Of a stretch of DNA of 64,000 bases, positions 57,298-64,000 are shown in pieces. Numbering within the stretch: the stretch's first letter is position 1; each line of letters starts with the position of its first letter. The position numbers and the translations under genes are program-made. This stretch comes from DATNIB01 sp035604685 (lineage in GTDB: Bacteria; Actinomycetota; Acidimicrobiia; Acidimicrobiales; RAAP-2). The stretch is from NCBI GenBank assembly GCA_035604685.1, contig DATNIB010000056.1, positions 1-64,000 of the forward strand. The letters run 5' to 3'. The notes under the pieces are model-generated. The model was not told the DNA's origin and did no database searches. It was given only the letters and a program-made list of their open reading frames with translations.

Positions 57298-58854
57298 TCA
57301 GAGGCCCGAATCAATGACGGCCTCGATGAGCGAGGGACCGGGGGTGGCGAGCGCCCGCTCCAGGGCCACGGTGAACTCCGCGGCCGTGGTGGCGCGCGAC
57401 GCCCCGACGCCCATGGCCTCGGCCAGGGCCACGAAGTCGAGCGGCGGTCGCGCGAGGTCGAACAGGTCACTCGCGCGAGGGTGCGGAGCACGGACACCGG
57501 TCCGCTCGAGCTCGATGCCCAAGATGGCGTAGGACCGGTTGTTGAAGATGACGGTCGTCACGTCCAAGCCCTCGCGGGCTTGGGTCCACAACGACTGGAA
57601 CGTGTACATGGCGCTGCCGTCCGCCTCGAGGCACAGGACCTTTTGGTCGGGGCAGGCCACCGCAGCGCCGGTGGCCAGCGGAAGTCCCTGGCCGATGGCC
57701 CCGCCGGTGAGGCAGAGCCAGTGGTGTCGGGGCGCGCCCGCCGTGGCGCCGTGCACGAAGAAACCCGACGTGTTGGCTTCGTCGCACACGATCGTGCCCT
57801 CTGCGAGCAGCGCGCCGATGGCCGCTCCGGCGGCGACGGCGTCCAACCGGCCGGCGGGGCGACTCGGGCGCTCGCCGGGCTGCAGGCGGACCTCGTCGCC
57901 GGACGCGCCGAGCGCCTCGGCCAGCTCCTCCAGGGCGCCCGGGACGTCGTCACCCGCTCCGGCCAGCCCGTGCACCTGGCACCGGTCCGGCACGAGGTCG
58001 CCGGGCACGCCCTCGTAGGCGAAGAACGACACCGGCGAAGCGGCCCCGGCCAAGACGAGGTGCCGGAGGCCCGAGAGCTGCCGCGCCGCCATCTCGGGGA
58101 AGTAGCCCAGCCGCTCGATCGGAGGCAGTCCGGCGCCGCGCTCGAGCACGGCCGGGAAGGTCTCGCACAGCAGGGTGGCCCCGGTGGCCGCCGCCGACCG
58201 CGTAGCCGCGGCCAGCCCGCGCGCGCGGGTGGCGGTGCCGCCGATCAACAGTGCGGCCGGCTCGCCCGAGCGGAGCGCCTTGGCTGCGCGCTCGACGGCG
58301 TCGCCCGTCACGCTGGCCGGGGCCGTGGCCGGACGGGCGGGCGCCGGATCCCCGGCGACGGCCCAGGAGACGTCGGCGGGGACGACCAGGGTGGCCACCC
58401 CGCCGGGGGGCCCGATGGCGGCCGCCACGGCATCGGCGCCGTCCGCGGCGAGCTGTCCCGCCGTTTCGGTTTCCCGGTACCAGCGCGAGACGGGCCGGGC
58501 CAGGCTCTCGATGTCCGACTGCAACGGTGCATCGAGGGCCCGGTGGGAGGTCGCGTGGTCGCCCACGATGTTGACGACCGGCGTGCGGGCGCGGCGGGCG
58601 TTGTGCAGGTTGGCGATCCCATTCGCCAAGCCCGGTCCGAGGTGCAGCAGCGTGGCGGCGGGGGAGCCGCGCATCCGTCCGTAACCGTCGGCCGCCCCCG
58701 TCACCACCCCCTCAAAGAGCCCGAGCACGGCGCGCATCTCGGGGACCTCGTCCAGGGCGGCCACGAAGTGCATCTCGGAGGTTCCCGGGTTGGCGAAGCA
58801 CACGTCGACACCGCTGCCCACCAGGGTGCGGACCAGCGATTCGGCTCCGTTCAT
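57298..58854 (-). CDS. Thiamine-diphosphate enzyme, acetolactate-synthase-like large subunit
   Basis: 518 residues. Conserved ThDP elements are present: ANPGTSEMHFVAAL, the activating Glu in GLFEGVVTGAADGYGRM, GGAIGQGLPLATGAAVACP, and the Mg/ThDP motif EADGSAMYTFQSLWT ending in NN. The motif begins ADG rather than GDG. The family includes acetolactate synthase, benzoylformate decarboxylase and related 2-oxoacid enzymes. It lacks an ilvN-type small-subunit neighbour, so a catabolic decarboxylase or lyase is more likely than branched-chain synthesis. Confidence 0.85.
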   Translation of the reverse strand: MNGAESLVRTLVGSGVDVCFANPGTSEMHFVAALDEVPEMRAVLGLFEGVVTGAADGYGRMRGSPAATLLHLGPGLANGIANLHNARRARTPVVNIVGDHATSHRALDAPLQSDIESLARPVSRWYRETETAGQLAADGADAVAAAIGPPGGVATLVVPADVSWAVAGDPAPARPATAPASVTGDAVERAAKALRSGEPAALLIGGTATRARGLAAATRSAAATGATLLCETFPAVLERGAGLPPIERLGYFPEMAARQLSGLRHLVLAGAASPVSFFAYEGVPGDLVPDRCQVHGLAGAGDDVPGALEELAEALGASGDEVRLQPGERPSRPAGRLDAVAAGAAIGALLAEGTIVCDEANTSGFFVHGATAGAPRHHWLCLTGGAIGQGLPLATGAAVACPDQKVLCLEADGSAMYTFQSLWTQAREGLDVTTVIFNNRSYAILGIELERTGVRAPHPRASDLFDLARPPLDFVALAEAMGVGASRATTAAEFTVALERALATPGPSLIEAVIDSGL

Positions 58855-59119
58855 CGCTCTCCTCGTGTGACGGGCGGGTCGCCGCAGTCACAGCCGCCCG
58901 CCGGAGTCGTTCCGCCGCGCCGTCCCAGTTGTACTCCTGCTCGGGGCCGAGTGCGCCCTCGCCTCCGGGTGCCGTGCTCGGAGGCGAGCTGATGCGGGAC
59001 CGGTCGGCCCGGGAGGGCACCGGCCGGGGCGATCGATGGCGGCGAGGACAGCCGAACCAGCGCGGTACGGGGGGAATGGCTCGACGCGAGACCTACCCGG
59101 CCGCCTCCCGCCGCCGCCG
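58855..59119. other. Intergenic gap, no gene seen
   Basis: 265 bp between the ThDP enzyme start and the small hypothetical protein at 59120. Short open frames here show no family likeness. It contains the promoter region of the ThDP gene; no clear motif. Confidence 0.4.
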
Positions 59120-59368
59120 CTAGGTCTCCTCGTCGTCGTCGTAGGGGACGGGATGGTTGCCGCCGAGCTCGACGAAGCGCTCGTTCAGCGCGTGGGCGAT
59201 CACGTTGTGGTCGTGGGAGGTGGGTTGGAGCGCGCCGTAGAGGAAGGCCTCGAGTTGCAAGGCGGTGCTCATCCCCCCGAGCGCGAAGTAGCGCAGCCAG
59301 AGCTCGCCGTGCGAGAGGCCGGCGTCCTGGCGGGATCGATCGAGCACGTCTCCGTGCGTTGGCCGCAT
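59120..59368 (-). CDS. Small conserved-looking hypothetical protein next to the STAS-GAF-ANTAR gene
   Basis: 82 residues. GLSHGELWLRYFALGGMSTA, LQLEAFLYGALQPTSHDHNV and IAHALNERFVELGG form amphipathic helices. The ATG comes one base after the TGA of the upstream STAS-GAF-ANTAR gene, so it is translationally coupled. No family is known to me. The regular helical heptads and coupling support it as a real gene. Confidence 0.7.
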   Translation of the reverse strand: MRPTHGDVLDRSRQDAGLSHGELWLRYFALGGMSTALQLEAFLYGALQPTSHDHNVIAHALNERFVELGGNHPVPYDDDEET

Positions 59369-59369
59369 C

Positions 59370-60533
59370 TCAGTCCGCCTCTGGCGGGCCGAGGTCCAGC
59401 TCGGTCTGCCGCGTGGAATCGACCACGTCCTGCGCCCGCGCACGGAGCGACAGGTCGGACTGCTGCGAGAACCGCCGCAAGATCTCGAAGGCTTCGTTCT
59501 CGCCGACCCCCTGGCGCTCCATGATGACCCCCTGCGCCTCCGCGATGACCTCGCGGGTGCGCAGCGCCCCTTGGAGCCGGTCGGTGAGCTGGTCGTCGGA
59601 CGCCGAGGAGTGGGCGGCGCTCAACAGGCGCGACGCCTCCGTGGCGAGCATGGCGGCCAACCCCTGTTCTTTGGCGGCGAAGGCCATGGCGGTGCGCGAG
59701 TAGATGTTGAGTGCGCCCATCGGTTGGCCCTGGGCCAGCAGAGGGGAGGAGAGGATGGCGCTGATGCCCAACGACCGAGCCCTCGGCGTGAAGGCGGGCC
59801 ACCGGGTCTCGTTCTCGAGGGATTCGGCGTGGTACCAGCGTCCCTGCAGCGATGCGTCGATGCAGGGGCCTTCTCCGGTCGCGTACTGATTGGCATCCAT
59901 GTCCGAGATGGTGGCGTCGCTGGCGGCCACCGTGGCCAGCCGCCCGAAGCGCCGCAGGGTGACGCTGGCGCCGTCCGCGCCGCCGACCGTGGCGCGGGCA
60001 AGTGCCACCACCAGGCGCAATGCGCCGTGGACCACATCCTCATTGGCGAGGGTCCCGGTCACCGTCTTCAGATCGGGAGGAATGCGGGGAGCGGTCTGCG
60101 TGAGGCTCTCCAAGGTCGTCTGCTCGGGGCCCAAGCGATCCTCGTCGGGTCCTCGGAGCTCCTGGTTAATCAATCCGGCCAGCCAGCCGAGGTCGATGGT
60201 CCGGGCGTTCTCGGTCAAGGGAGAGCGAAGCATCAGCTGCCCTCCCTGTGCCACCAGCCGGCTGGCTGCGTCGGCCGTCACCGCCAGCCCAGCCGCGTCG
60301 ATCGAGTTCGCGTCTTGGAGGTCCAAGAGGACCGAGGGGTACCCACTGGAGATCACCGCGTCGAAGAGGGCCGCCAGCACCGGGGCGGTGACGCGGTCCA
60401 GCTCACCGCGGACGCCCAGGACCGCCTGTTCCCCGGCGAAGCTGGCGGCGACCCCGAAGTCCGCGAGGGGTCCGATGCCGGTGGTCACTTTAGGTCCGAG
60501 AGAGTCGGCGCTGGCGAGCCATTGGGCGATCAC
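59370..60533 (-). CDS. STAS-GAF-ANTAR signalling/antitermination protein
   Basis: 387 residues from the chosen GTG; GTG at 60488 is an alternative and no ribosome binding site decides. A STAS-like anti-sigma-antagonist domain comes first (VLGVRGELDRVTAPVL, VLLDLQDANSIDAAGLA). A GAF domain follows (GADGASVTLRRFGRLATVAA, YATGEGPCIDASLQG). The end is an ANTAR RNA-binding domain (IAEAQGVIMERQGVGENEAF, ILRRFSQQSDLSLRARAQDV). ANTAR binds nascent RNA hairpins to prevent termination; the STAS part may be controlled by serine phosphorylation. It is divergent from another GAF-ANTAR gene. Confidence 0.88.
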   Translation of the reverse strand: MIAQWLASADSLGPKVTTGIGPLADFGVAASFAGEQAVLGVRGELDRVTAPVLAALFDAVISSGYPSVLLDLQDANSIDAAGLAVTADAASRLVAQGGQLMLRSPLTENARTIDLGWLAGLINQELRGPDEDRLGPEQTTLESLTQTAPRIPPDLKTVTGTLANEDVVHGALRLVVALARATVGGADGASVTLRRFGRLATVAASDATISDMDANQYATGEGPCIDASLQGRWYHAESLENETRWPAFTPRARSLGISAILSSPLLAQGQPMGALNIYSRTAMAFAAKEQGLAAMLATEASRLLSAAHSSASDDQLTDRLQGALRTREVIAEAQGVIMERQGVGENEAFEILRRFSQQSDLSLRARAQDVVDSTRQTELDLGPPEAD

Positions 60534-60780
60534 GGACCAGCCAGACGGCGGCCGAGGGCATGCCCAGCAGGGGGAGAGGAGCGACTTTTCTTGATCGACA
60601 GCGAGGAACCCGACAGGAGCCGCAGCCTCCGAGCGCAACGGGTCGGCACAGGCCGACCCTCCCAGACCCTCGCTGTCGAAAGTGATTTCGACCCTACACC
60701 TCGGCGGGGCGAGCCGCGGAGGACGGTTCTCGCGGGCGGCGCGGAGGCGCGAAACTGGGGATGGCAAGGAGCACCTCACT

Positions 60781-61527
60781 ATGGAATCGCCTCACCGACC
60801 CGCCGGCGTCGACGCCGACCCGCTCTCCGAGCTCACCCTCAATTTCGCCGAGACCGCTCGGATCCTGTTCGCCGCCGGCAGCGTGACCGAGACCCTGTCC
60901 CAAGTCGTGGAGCTGGCCGTGGCCACCATCGAGGGCTGCGACTTCGCCGGCCTCTTCCTGGTCGAGCAGGACGCGGTCTGTTCACCGATCCACTCGGACC
61001 CCGTGGTCGACGAGGTCGACGATCTCCAGAGCGCCCTCGAGGAGGGACCCTGCCTTGATGCGATCCGGCAACGGCTCATGTTCTATGCCGTTGACCTGGT
61101 GGAAGACGATCGCTGGCCGCGCTTTGGGCCCTCGGCCATCGCGGCCGGGATACGGAGCATCCTGGCGCTGCCGCTGGCCGAGAACGAGGACCTGGGTGCA
61201 CTCAACCTCTACGCCCGCTACCCCGGCGCCTTCAGCGCCGTCGACCGGGCCAAGGCGGCGATCCTGGCCTCGTTGGCCGGCCTCGCCCTGTCGACGGCGC
61301 GCTCGCACGAAGACGAGGAACGGCGCGCCGAGAACCTCCACGCGGCCCTCGCCACCCGCGAGGTGATCGGCCAAGCCCAGGGGATCCTCATGGAGCGAGA
61401 GCGCGTCAGCTCCGGGCAGGCGTTCGATGTCCTGCGCCGCGCATCCCAACACCTAAACCGCAAGCTCCGCGATGTCGCGCAAGATCTGGTCGACACCGGC
61501 GAGCGACCGGACACCGGGTCCTCCTAG
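60781..61527 (+). CDS. GAF-ANTAR RNA-binding antiterminator
   Basis: 248 residues. A GAF domain (EGCDFAGLFLVEQDAVCSPI, LEEGPCLDAIRQ, SILALPLAENEDLGALNLYA) precedes an ANTAR domain (VIGQAQGILMERERVSSGQA, FDVLRRASQHLNRKLRDVAQ). The ATG has GCAAGGAGCACC upstream. This two-domain form is common in actinobacteria, where a ligand or redox signal in GAF controls RNA binding. It shares a divergent promoter region with the STAS-GAF-ANTAR gene. Confidence 0.92.
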   Translation: MESPHRPAGVDADPLSELTLNFAETARILFAAGSVTETLSQVVELAVATIEGCDFAGLFLVEQDAVCSPIHSDPVVDEVDDLQSALEEGPCLDAIRQRLMFYAVDLVEDDRWPRFGPSAIAAGIRSILALPLAENEDLGALNLYARYPGAFSAVDRAKAAILASLAGLALSTARSHEDEERRAENLHAALATREVIGQAQGILMERERVSSGQAFDVLRRASQHLNRKLRDVAQDLVDTGERPDTGSS

Positions 61528-61544
61528 GGACCGCCGGGGAACGA

Positions 61545-61561
61545 CGCGCGCCCCGCGCGCG
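61545..61561. terminator. GC hairpin between convergent genes, possible bidirectional terminator
   Basis: CGCGCGC-CCC-GCGCGCG forms a perfect 7-bp stem 18 bp after the GAF-ANTAR stop, between two convergent genes. There is no T-run, so intrinsic termination is uncertain. Confidence 0.3.
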
Positions 61562-61639
61562 ATCGCTCGGTAGACCCCCGCGCGCCGCGGGTGTAGGTCG
61601 AGTTGCACCTCCGACGCCCCGGCGGGGGCGGACGCGTCC

Positions 61640-64000
61640 TCAGACCACCTCTGGCTGCACGTCGAACGCCCGCCACATGCTGGCGTAGCGGCCACCGTCC
61701 GCCACCAGCGCATCGTGTGACCCCGTCTCGACCACCCGCCCACCGTCGAGCACCAAGATCCGGTCGGCCCGGCGGGCGGTCTGGAGCCGGTGGGCGATGA
61801 GGATGGTGGTCCGGCCACTCGAGACCACGCCCATCGCCCGATTGACCTTGGCCTCGGTGCTGAGGTCGAGGTTGGAGGTCGCCTCGTCGAGCAGCAGGAT
61901 CGACGGGTTCACGAGCTGGGCGCGCGCCAGGCACAGCAGCTGGCGCTGCCCGATCGAGAGCGAGCGCCCTCGCTCGGACACCCCTTTGCGGTAGCCGCCG
62001 GCCCCCACGATGAAGTCGTGCGCGCCGACCGCCCGGGCCGCCGCCTCCACCTCGGCGTCGGTCGCGTCGGGCCGGCCGTAGGCGATGTTGTCGCGGATGG
62101 TCCCGCGGAATAGGAACGGCTCCTGGGGCACGTAGCCGAGCTGGCGACGGTAGGCGCCGAGGTCGAGGTCCCGCAGCTCGAGGCCGTCGACAGCCACCTG
62201 TCCCTCGGTCGGGTCGTAGAAGCGGGAGACGAGCTTCACGATCGTCGACTTCCCCGCGCCCGTCTCGCCGACCAGCGCGACGGTCTCGCCCGGAGCGACC
62301 TCGAAGTCCACCCCCGAGAGCGCCTCGTTCGTCGTGCCCGTGTAGCGGAAGCGAACGCCGCTGAAGCGGATGCGGCCCGAGAGCCGGCCCGGCACGATCG
62401 CGTCGTCCTTCACTGGGGTGTCGATGGGGGTGTTGAGGACGCCGCTGATCTTGCGCAGGCCCGCGGTCGCCTGCTGGTAGGTGTCGAAGACCTGCGAGAG
62501 CTGCTGGACCGGGGCGAATAAGAGTGTGAGGTACAGCAAGAAAGCGGTCAGGCTGCCGACGCTGAGCGTGCCGGTCGTGATCTCGTGGCTGCCGACCCCG
62601 AGCACGATGATGATGGCGATGTTCCCCACGAAGGTGGCGAACGAGAAGTAGATGGACGAGACCTTGAGCGAGCGCAGTCCGGCGTCTCGATACCCAGCCG
62701 TGAGGCCCAAGAAGGTCTGGTTGTTATGCCCCTCGCGCCGGAAGGCCTGCGTGACCCGGACGCCCGAGATGTTCTCCTGTAGGTCGGCGTTGACCGCCGA
62801 GATCCGGTCCCTCTGACGGTCATAGGCGCGCCGGGACTGGATGCGGAACCAGACGGTGGCCAGGGCCAACGGAGGGACGACGGTGAGGACGAGCAGGATG
62901 AGGTGCGTGTTCCGAGAGGCCAAGATCGCGATCACGCCCACGAACTGCACGACGTAGACGAGGGCGTTCAACAGGCCGGACTGGAGCAGCTGGGACAGCG
63001 TGTCCACGTCCGAGGTCATTCGGGTCAGGATCCGCCCCGTCATCTCGTGGTCGTAGAAGTCCATACCCAGCCGTTGGAGGTGGGCGAAGATGCGCACCCG
63101 CATCGAGAAGAGCATCCGCTCGGAGGTCCGGCCGGTCCAGAACGTCTCCGCCCACATGTCGGCCCAGTCGAGCATCGTGACGACGAAGAAGAGACCCGAC
63201 AGCAGCCACAGCACGTGCTCCTCGTGGTGCAGGAGGACGCTGTCGACCGAGGTCCCCGTGAACGACGGGCCCACCAGCCCGGCGGCGGCGTCGAGCACGA
63301 CCAGGATCACCCCGACGCTCAGCTGGGGGAGGAACGGGCGGAGGAAGGCGGCGAACTTGAACGGCTGGCGCAGCCGGCTGCTCTCCAGAGCGAGGCGCGG
63401 GTCGGGCTCGTCGACCACCGGCGGGAGCGCCTCGATGGCGGCCATCAGCTCGGGGGTGGGTGGTGCCGAGAGGCCGGCGCGCATACCGCCACCGCCGCGG
63501 CCCATGCCCCCGCCCATCCCGCCACCGGTGCCGGCGACTCCGTTGGTCGACGAGCCGAGCGCGGTCGGCGTCTGGAACACGCCGGGCGCGTCCGCGTCGT
63601 CGATCGCCCATGCGGTGGCCGTGACCTCAGGTGCCAAAACCCCCTCGGTGGCGTCGGTTCCCAGGTCGACGCCCTCCCCCTCGGCGTCCTCCCCGGGGCC
63701 GGCCAGCAGATCCCGGTATAGGGGGGACCGGTCGAGCAGCTCCTCGTGGGTACCCGAGTCGACGACCCGGCCCTGGTCGAGGACGACGATGCGGTCGGCC
63801 AGGTGCAGCGTCGAGCGTCGGTGGGCGATGAGGATGGTCGTGCGACCGACCATCAGGCGGCGCAGCGTCGAGTGGATCTCCTCTTCGATGCGGCTGTCGA
63901 TCGACGACGTGGCGTCGTCCAGCAGGAGGATCCGAGGATTGGTGATGAGCGCCCGGGCCAACGTGATCCGCTGGCGCTGCCCCCCCGACAGCAACAGGCC
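61640..64000 (-). CDS. Fused ABC exporter (NBD1 end, linker, TMD2, NBD2); 5' part beyond window
   Basis: 786 residues to the window edge. The part seen starts in the first nucleotide-binding domain at its LSGGQ signature, with Walker B ILLLDDATSSID, where Asp replaces the catalytic Glu. A Gly/Met-rich linker of about 100 residues follows, then six transmembrane helices of an ABC exporter domain. A second nucleotide-binding domain has Walker A GETGAGKST, signature LSIGQ and Walker B ILLLDEATSNLD. One degenerate and one consensus ATP site in a single chain matches heterodimeric exporters such as TM287/288. Cargo unknown, probably drug or lipid export. Confidence 0.93.
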   Translation of the reverse strand, partial: GLLLSGGQRQRITLARALITNPRILLLDDATSSIDSRIEEEIHSTLRRLMVGRTTILIAHRRSTLHLADRIVVLDQGRVVDSGTHEELLDRSPLYRDLLAGPGEDAEGEGVDLGTDATEGVLAPEVTATAWAIDDADAPGVFQTPTALGSSTNGVAGTGGGMGGGMGRGGGGMRAGLSAPPTPELMAAIEALPPVVDEPDPRLALESSRLRQPFKFAAFLRPFLPQLSVGVILVVLDAAAGLVGPSFTGTSVDSVLLHHEEHVLWLLSGLFFVVTMLDWADMWAETFWTGRTSERMLFSMRVRIFAHLQRLGMDFYDHEMTGRILTRMTSDVDTLSQLLQSGLLNALVYVVQFVGVIAILASRNTHLILLVLTVVPPLALATVWFRIQSRRAYDRQRDRISAVNADLQENISGVRVTQAFRREGHNNQTFLGLTAGYRDAGLRSLKVSSIYFSFATFVGNIAIIIVLGVGSHEITTGTLSVGSLTAFLLYLTLLFAPVQQLSQVFDTYQQATAGLRKISGVLNTPIDTPVKDDAIVPGRLSGRIRFSGVRFRYTGTTNEALSGVDFEVAPGETVALVGETGAGKSTIVKLVSRFYDPTEGQVAVDGLELRDLDLGAYRRQLGYVPQEPFLFRGTIRDNIAYGRPDATDAEVEAAARAVGAHDFIVGAGGYRKGVSERGRSLSIGQRQLLCLARAQLVNPSILLLDEATSNLDLSTEAKVNRAMGVVSSGRTTILIAHRLQTARRADRILVLDGGRVVETGSHDALVADGGRYASMWRAFDVQPEVV

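Noticed and set aside
1..64000. CRISPR array, insertion sequence, prophage or plasmid features
   Set aside because: No regularly spaced repeats, transposase, integrase, phage structural or replication-initiator gene was found on either strand.

Overview
The window is very GC-rich (roughly 70% by eye), densely coding, and reads as chromosome of a high-GC actinobacterium. Family-level clues are an MptB-type mannosyltransferase, the actinobacterial imuA'-imuB-dnaE2 mutagenesis cassette, GAF-ANTAR regulators, an F420-type luciferase-like oxidoreductase, maleylpyruvate-isomerase-like (thiol-linked) proteins and many GTG starts. An uncultured member of Acidimicrobiia or a relative is plausible, but no rRNA or housekeeping marker is present to prove it. 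No tRNA, rRNA, insertion sequence, phage gene or CRISPR array was seen.

Layout. 1-2.0 kb: end of an EAL-domain gene and a membrane mannosyltransferase. 2.0-13.3 kb: a catabolic block with two metal-dependent amidohydrolases, two cytochromes P450, a P450-type ferredoxin, a secreted alpha/beta hydrolase, a TetR regulator, a SnoaL-like protein, two short-chain dehydrogenases and a cupin; its right half is visibly less GC-rich. 13.6-14.2 kb: a broken EAL phosphodiesterase. 14.3-19.7 kb: the SOS mutagenesis operon imuA'-imuB-dnaE2 behind a consensus LexA box. 19.7-28.9 kb: small membrane protein, PIG-L deacetylase, VOC protein, SRAP protein, a two-component system, DUF2277, a PabB-PabC fusion, an NAD-epimerase-like protein and a solitary DNA methyltransferase.

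28.9-42.7 kb: aldehyde dehydrogenase, acetyltransferases, acyl-CoA dehydrogenase with a divergent TetR regulator, a beta-lactamase-like hydrolase, a probable di-iron protein and an aldo/keto reductase. These are followed by a seven-gene operon (LLM oxidoreductase, MaoC, acyl-CoA dehydrogenase fragment, MaoC, type III CoA-transferase, CitE lyase, MmgE/PrpD) in which every junction is a 4-bp GTGA or ATGA overlap. The enzyme set suggests activation, hydration and cleavage of a branched C5-type acid such as itaconate or mesaconate.

42.8-54.1 kb: lipoprotein, YjbR-like protein, a glycosyltransferase carrying a near-perfect MshEN c-di-GMP-binding domain with a membrane partner, a lower-GC patch with a methyltransferase, two esterases, clpS, a CapA-like protein and a secreted TIM-barrel protein. 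54.1-64 kb: a thioesterase remnant, an ECF sigma factor coupled to a maleylpyruvate-isomerase-like protein, a ThDP enzyme, STAS-GAF-ANTAR and GAF-ANTAR regulators, and the 3' part of a fused ABC exporter running off the window.

A recurring promoter form links many transcription units: a TANNNT hexamer 6-9 nt (usually 7) before an ATG or GTG with no Shine-Dalgarno, as expected of leaderless mRNAs. It was used here to choose several starts.
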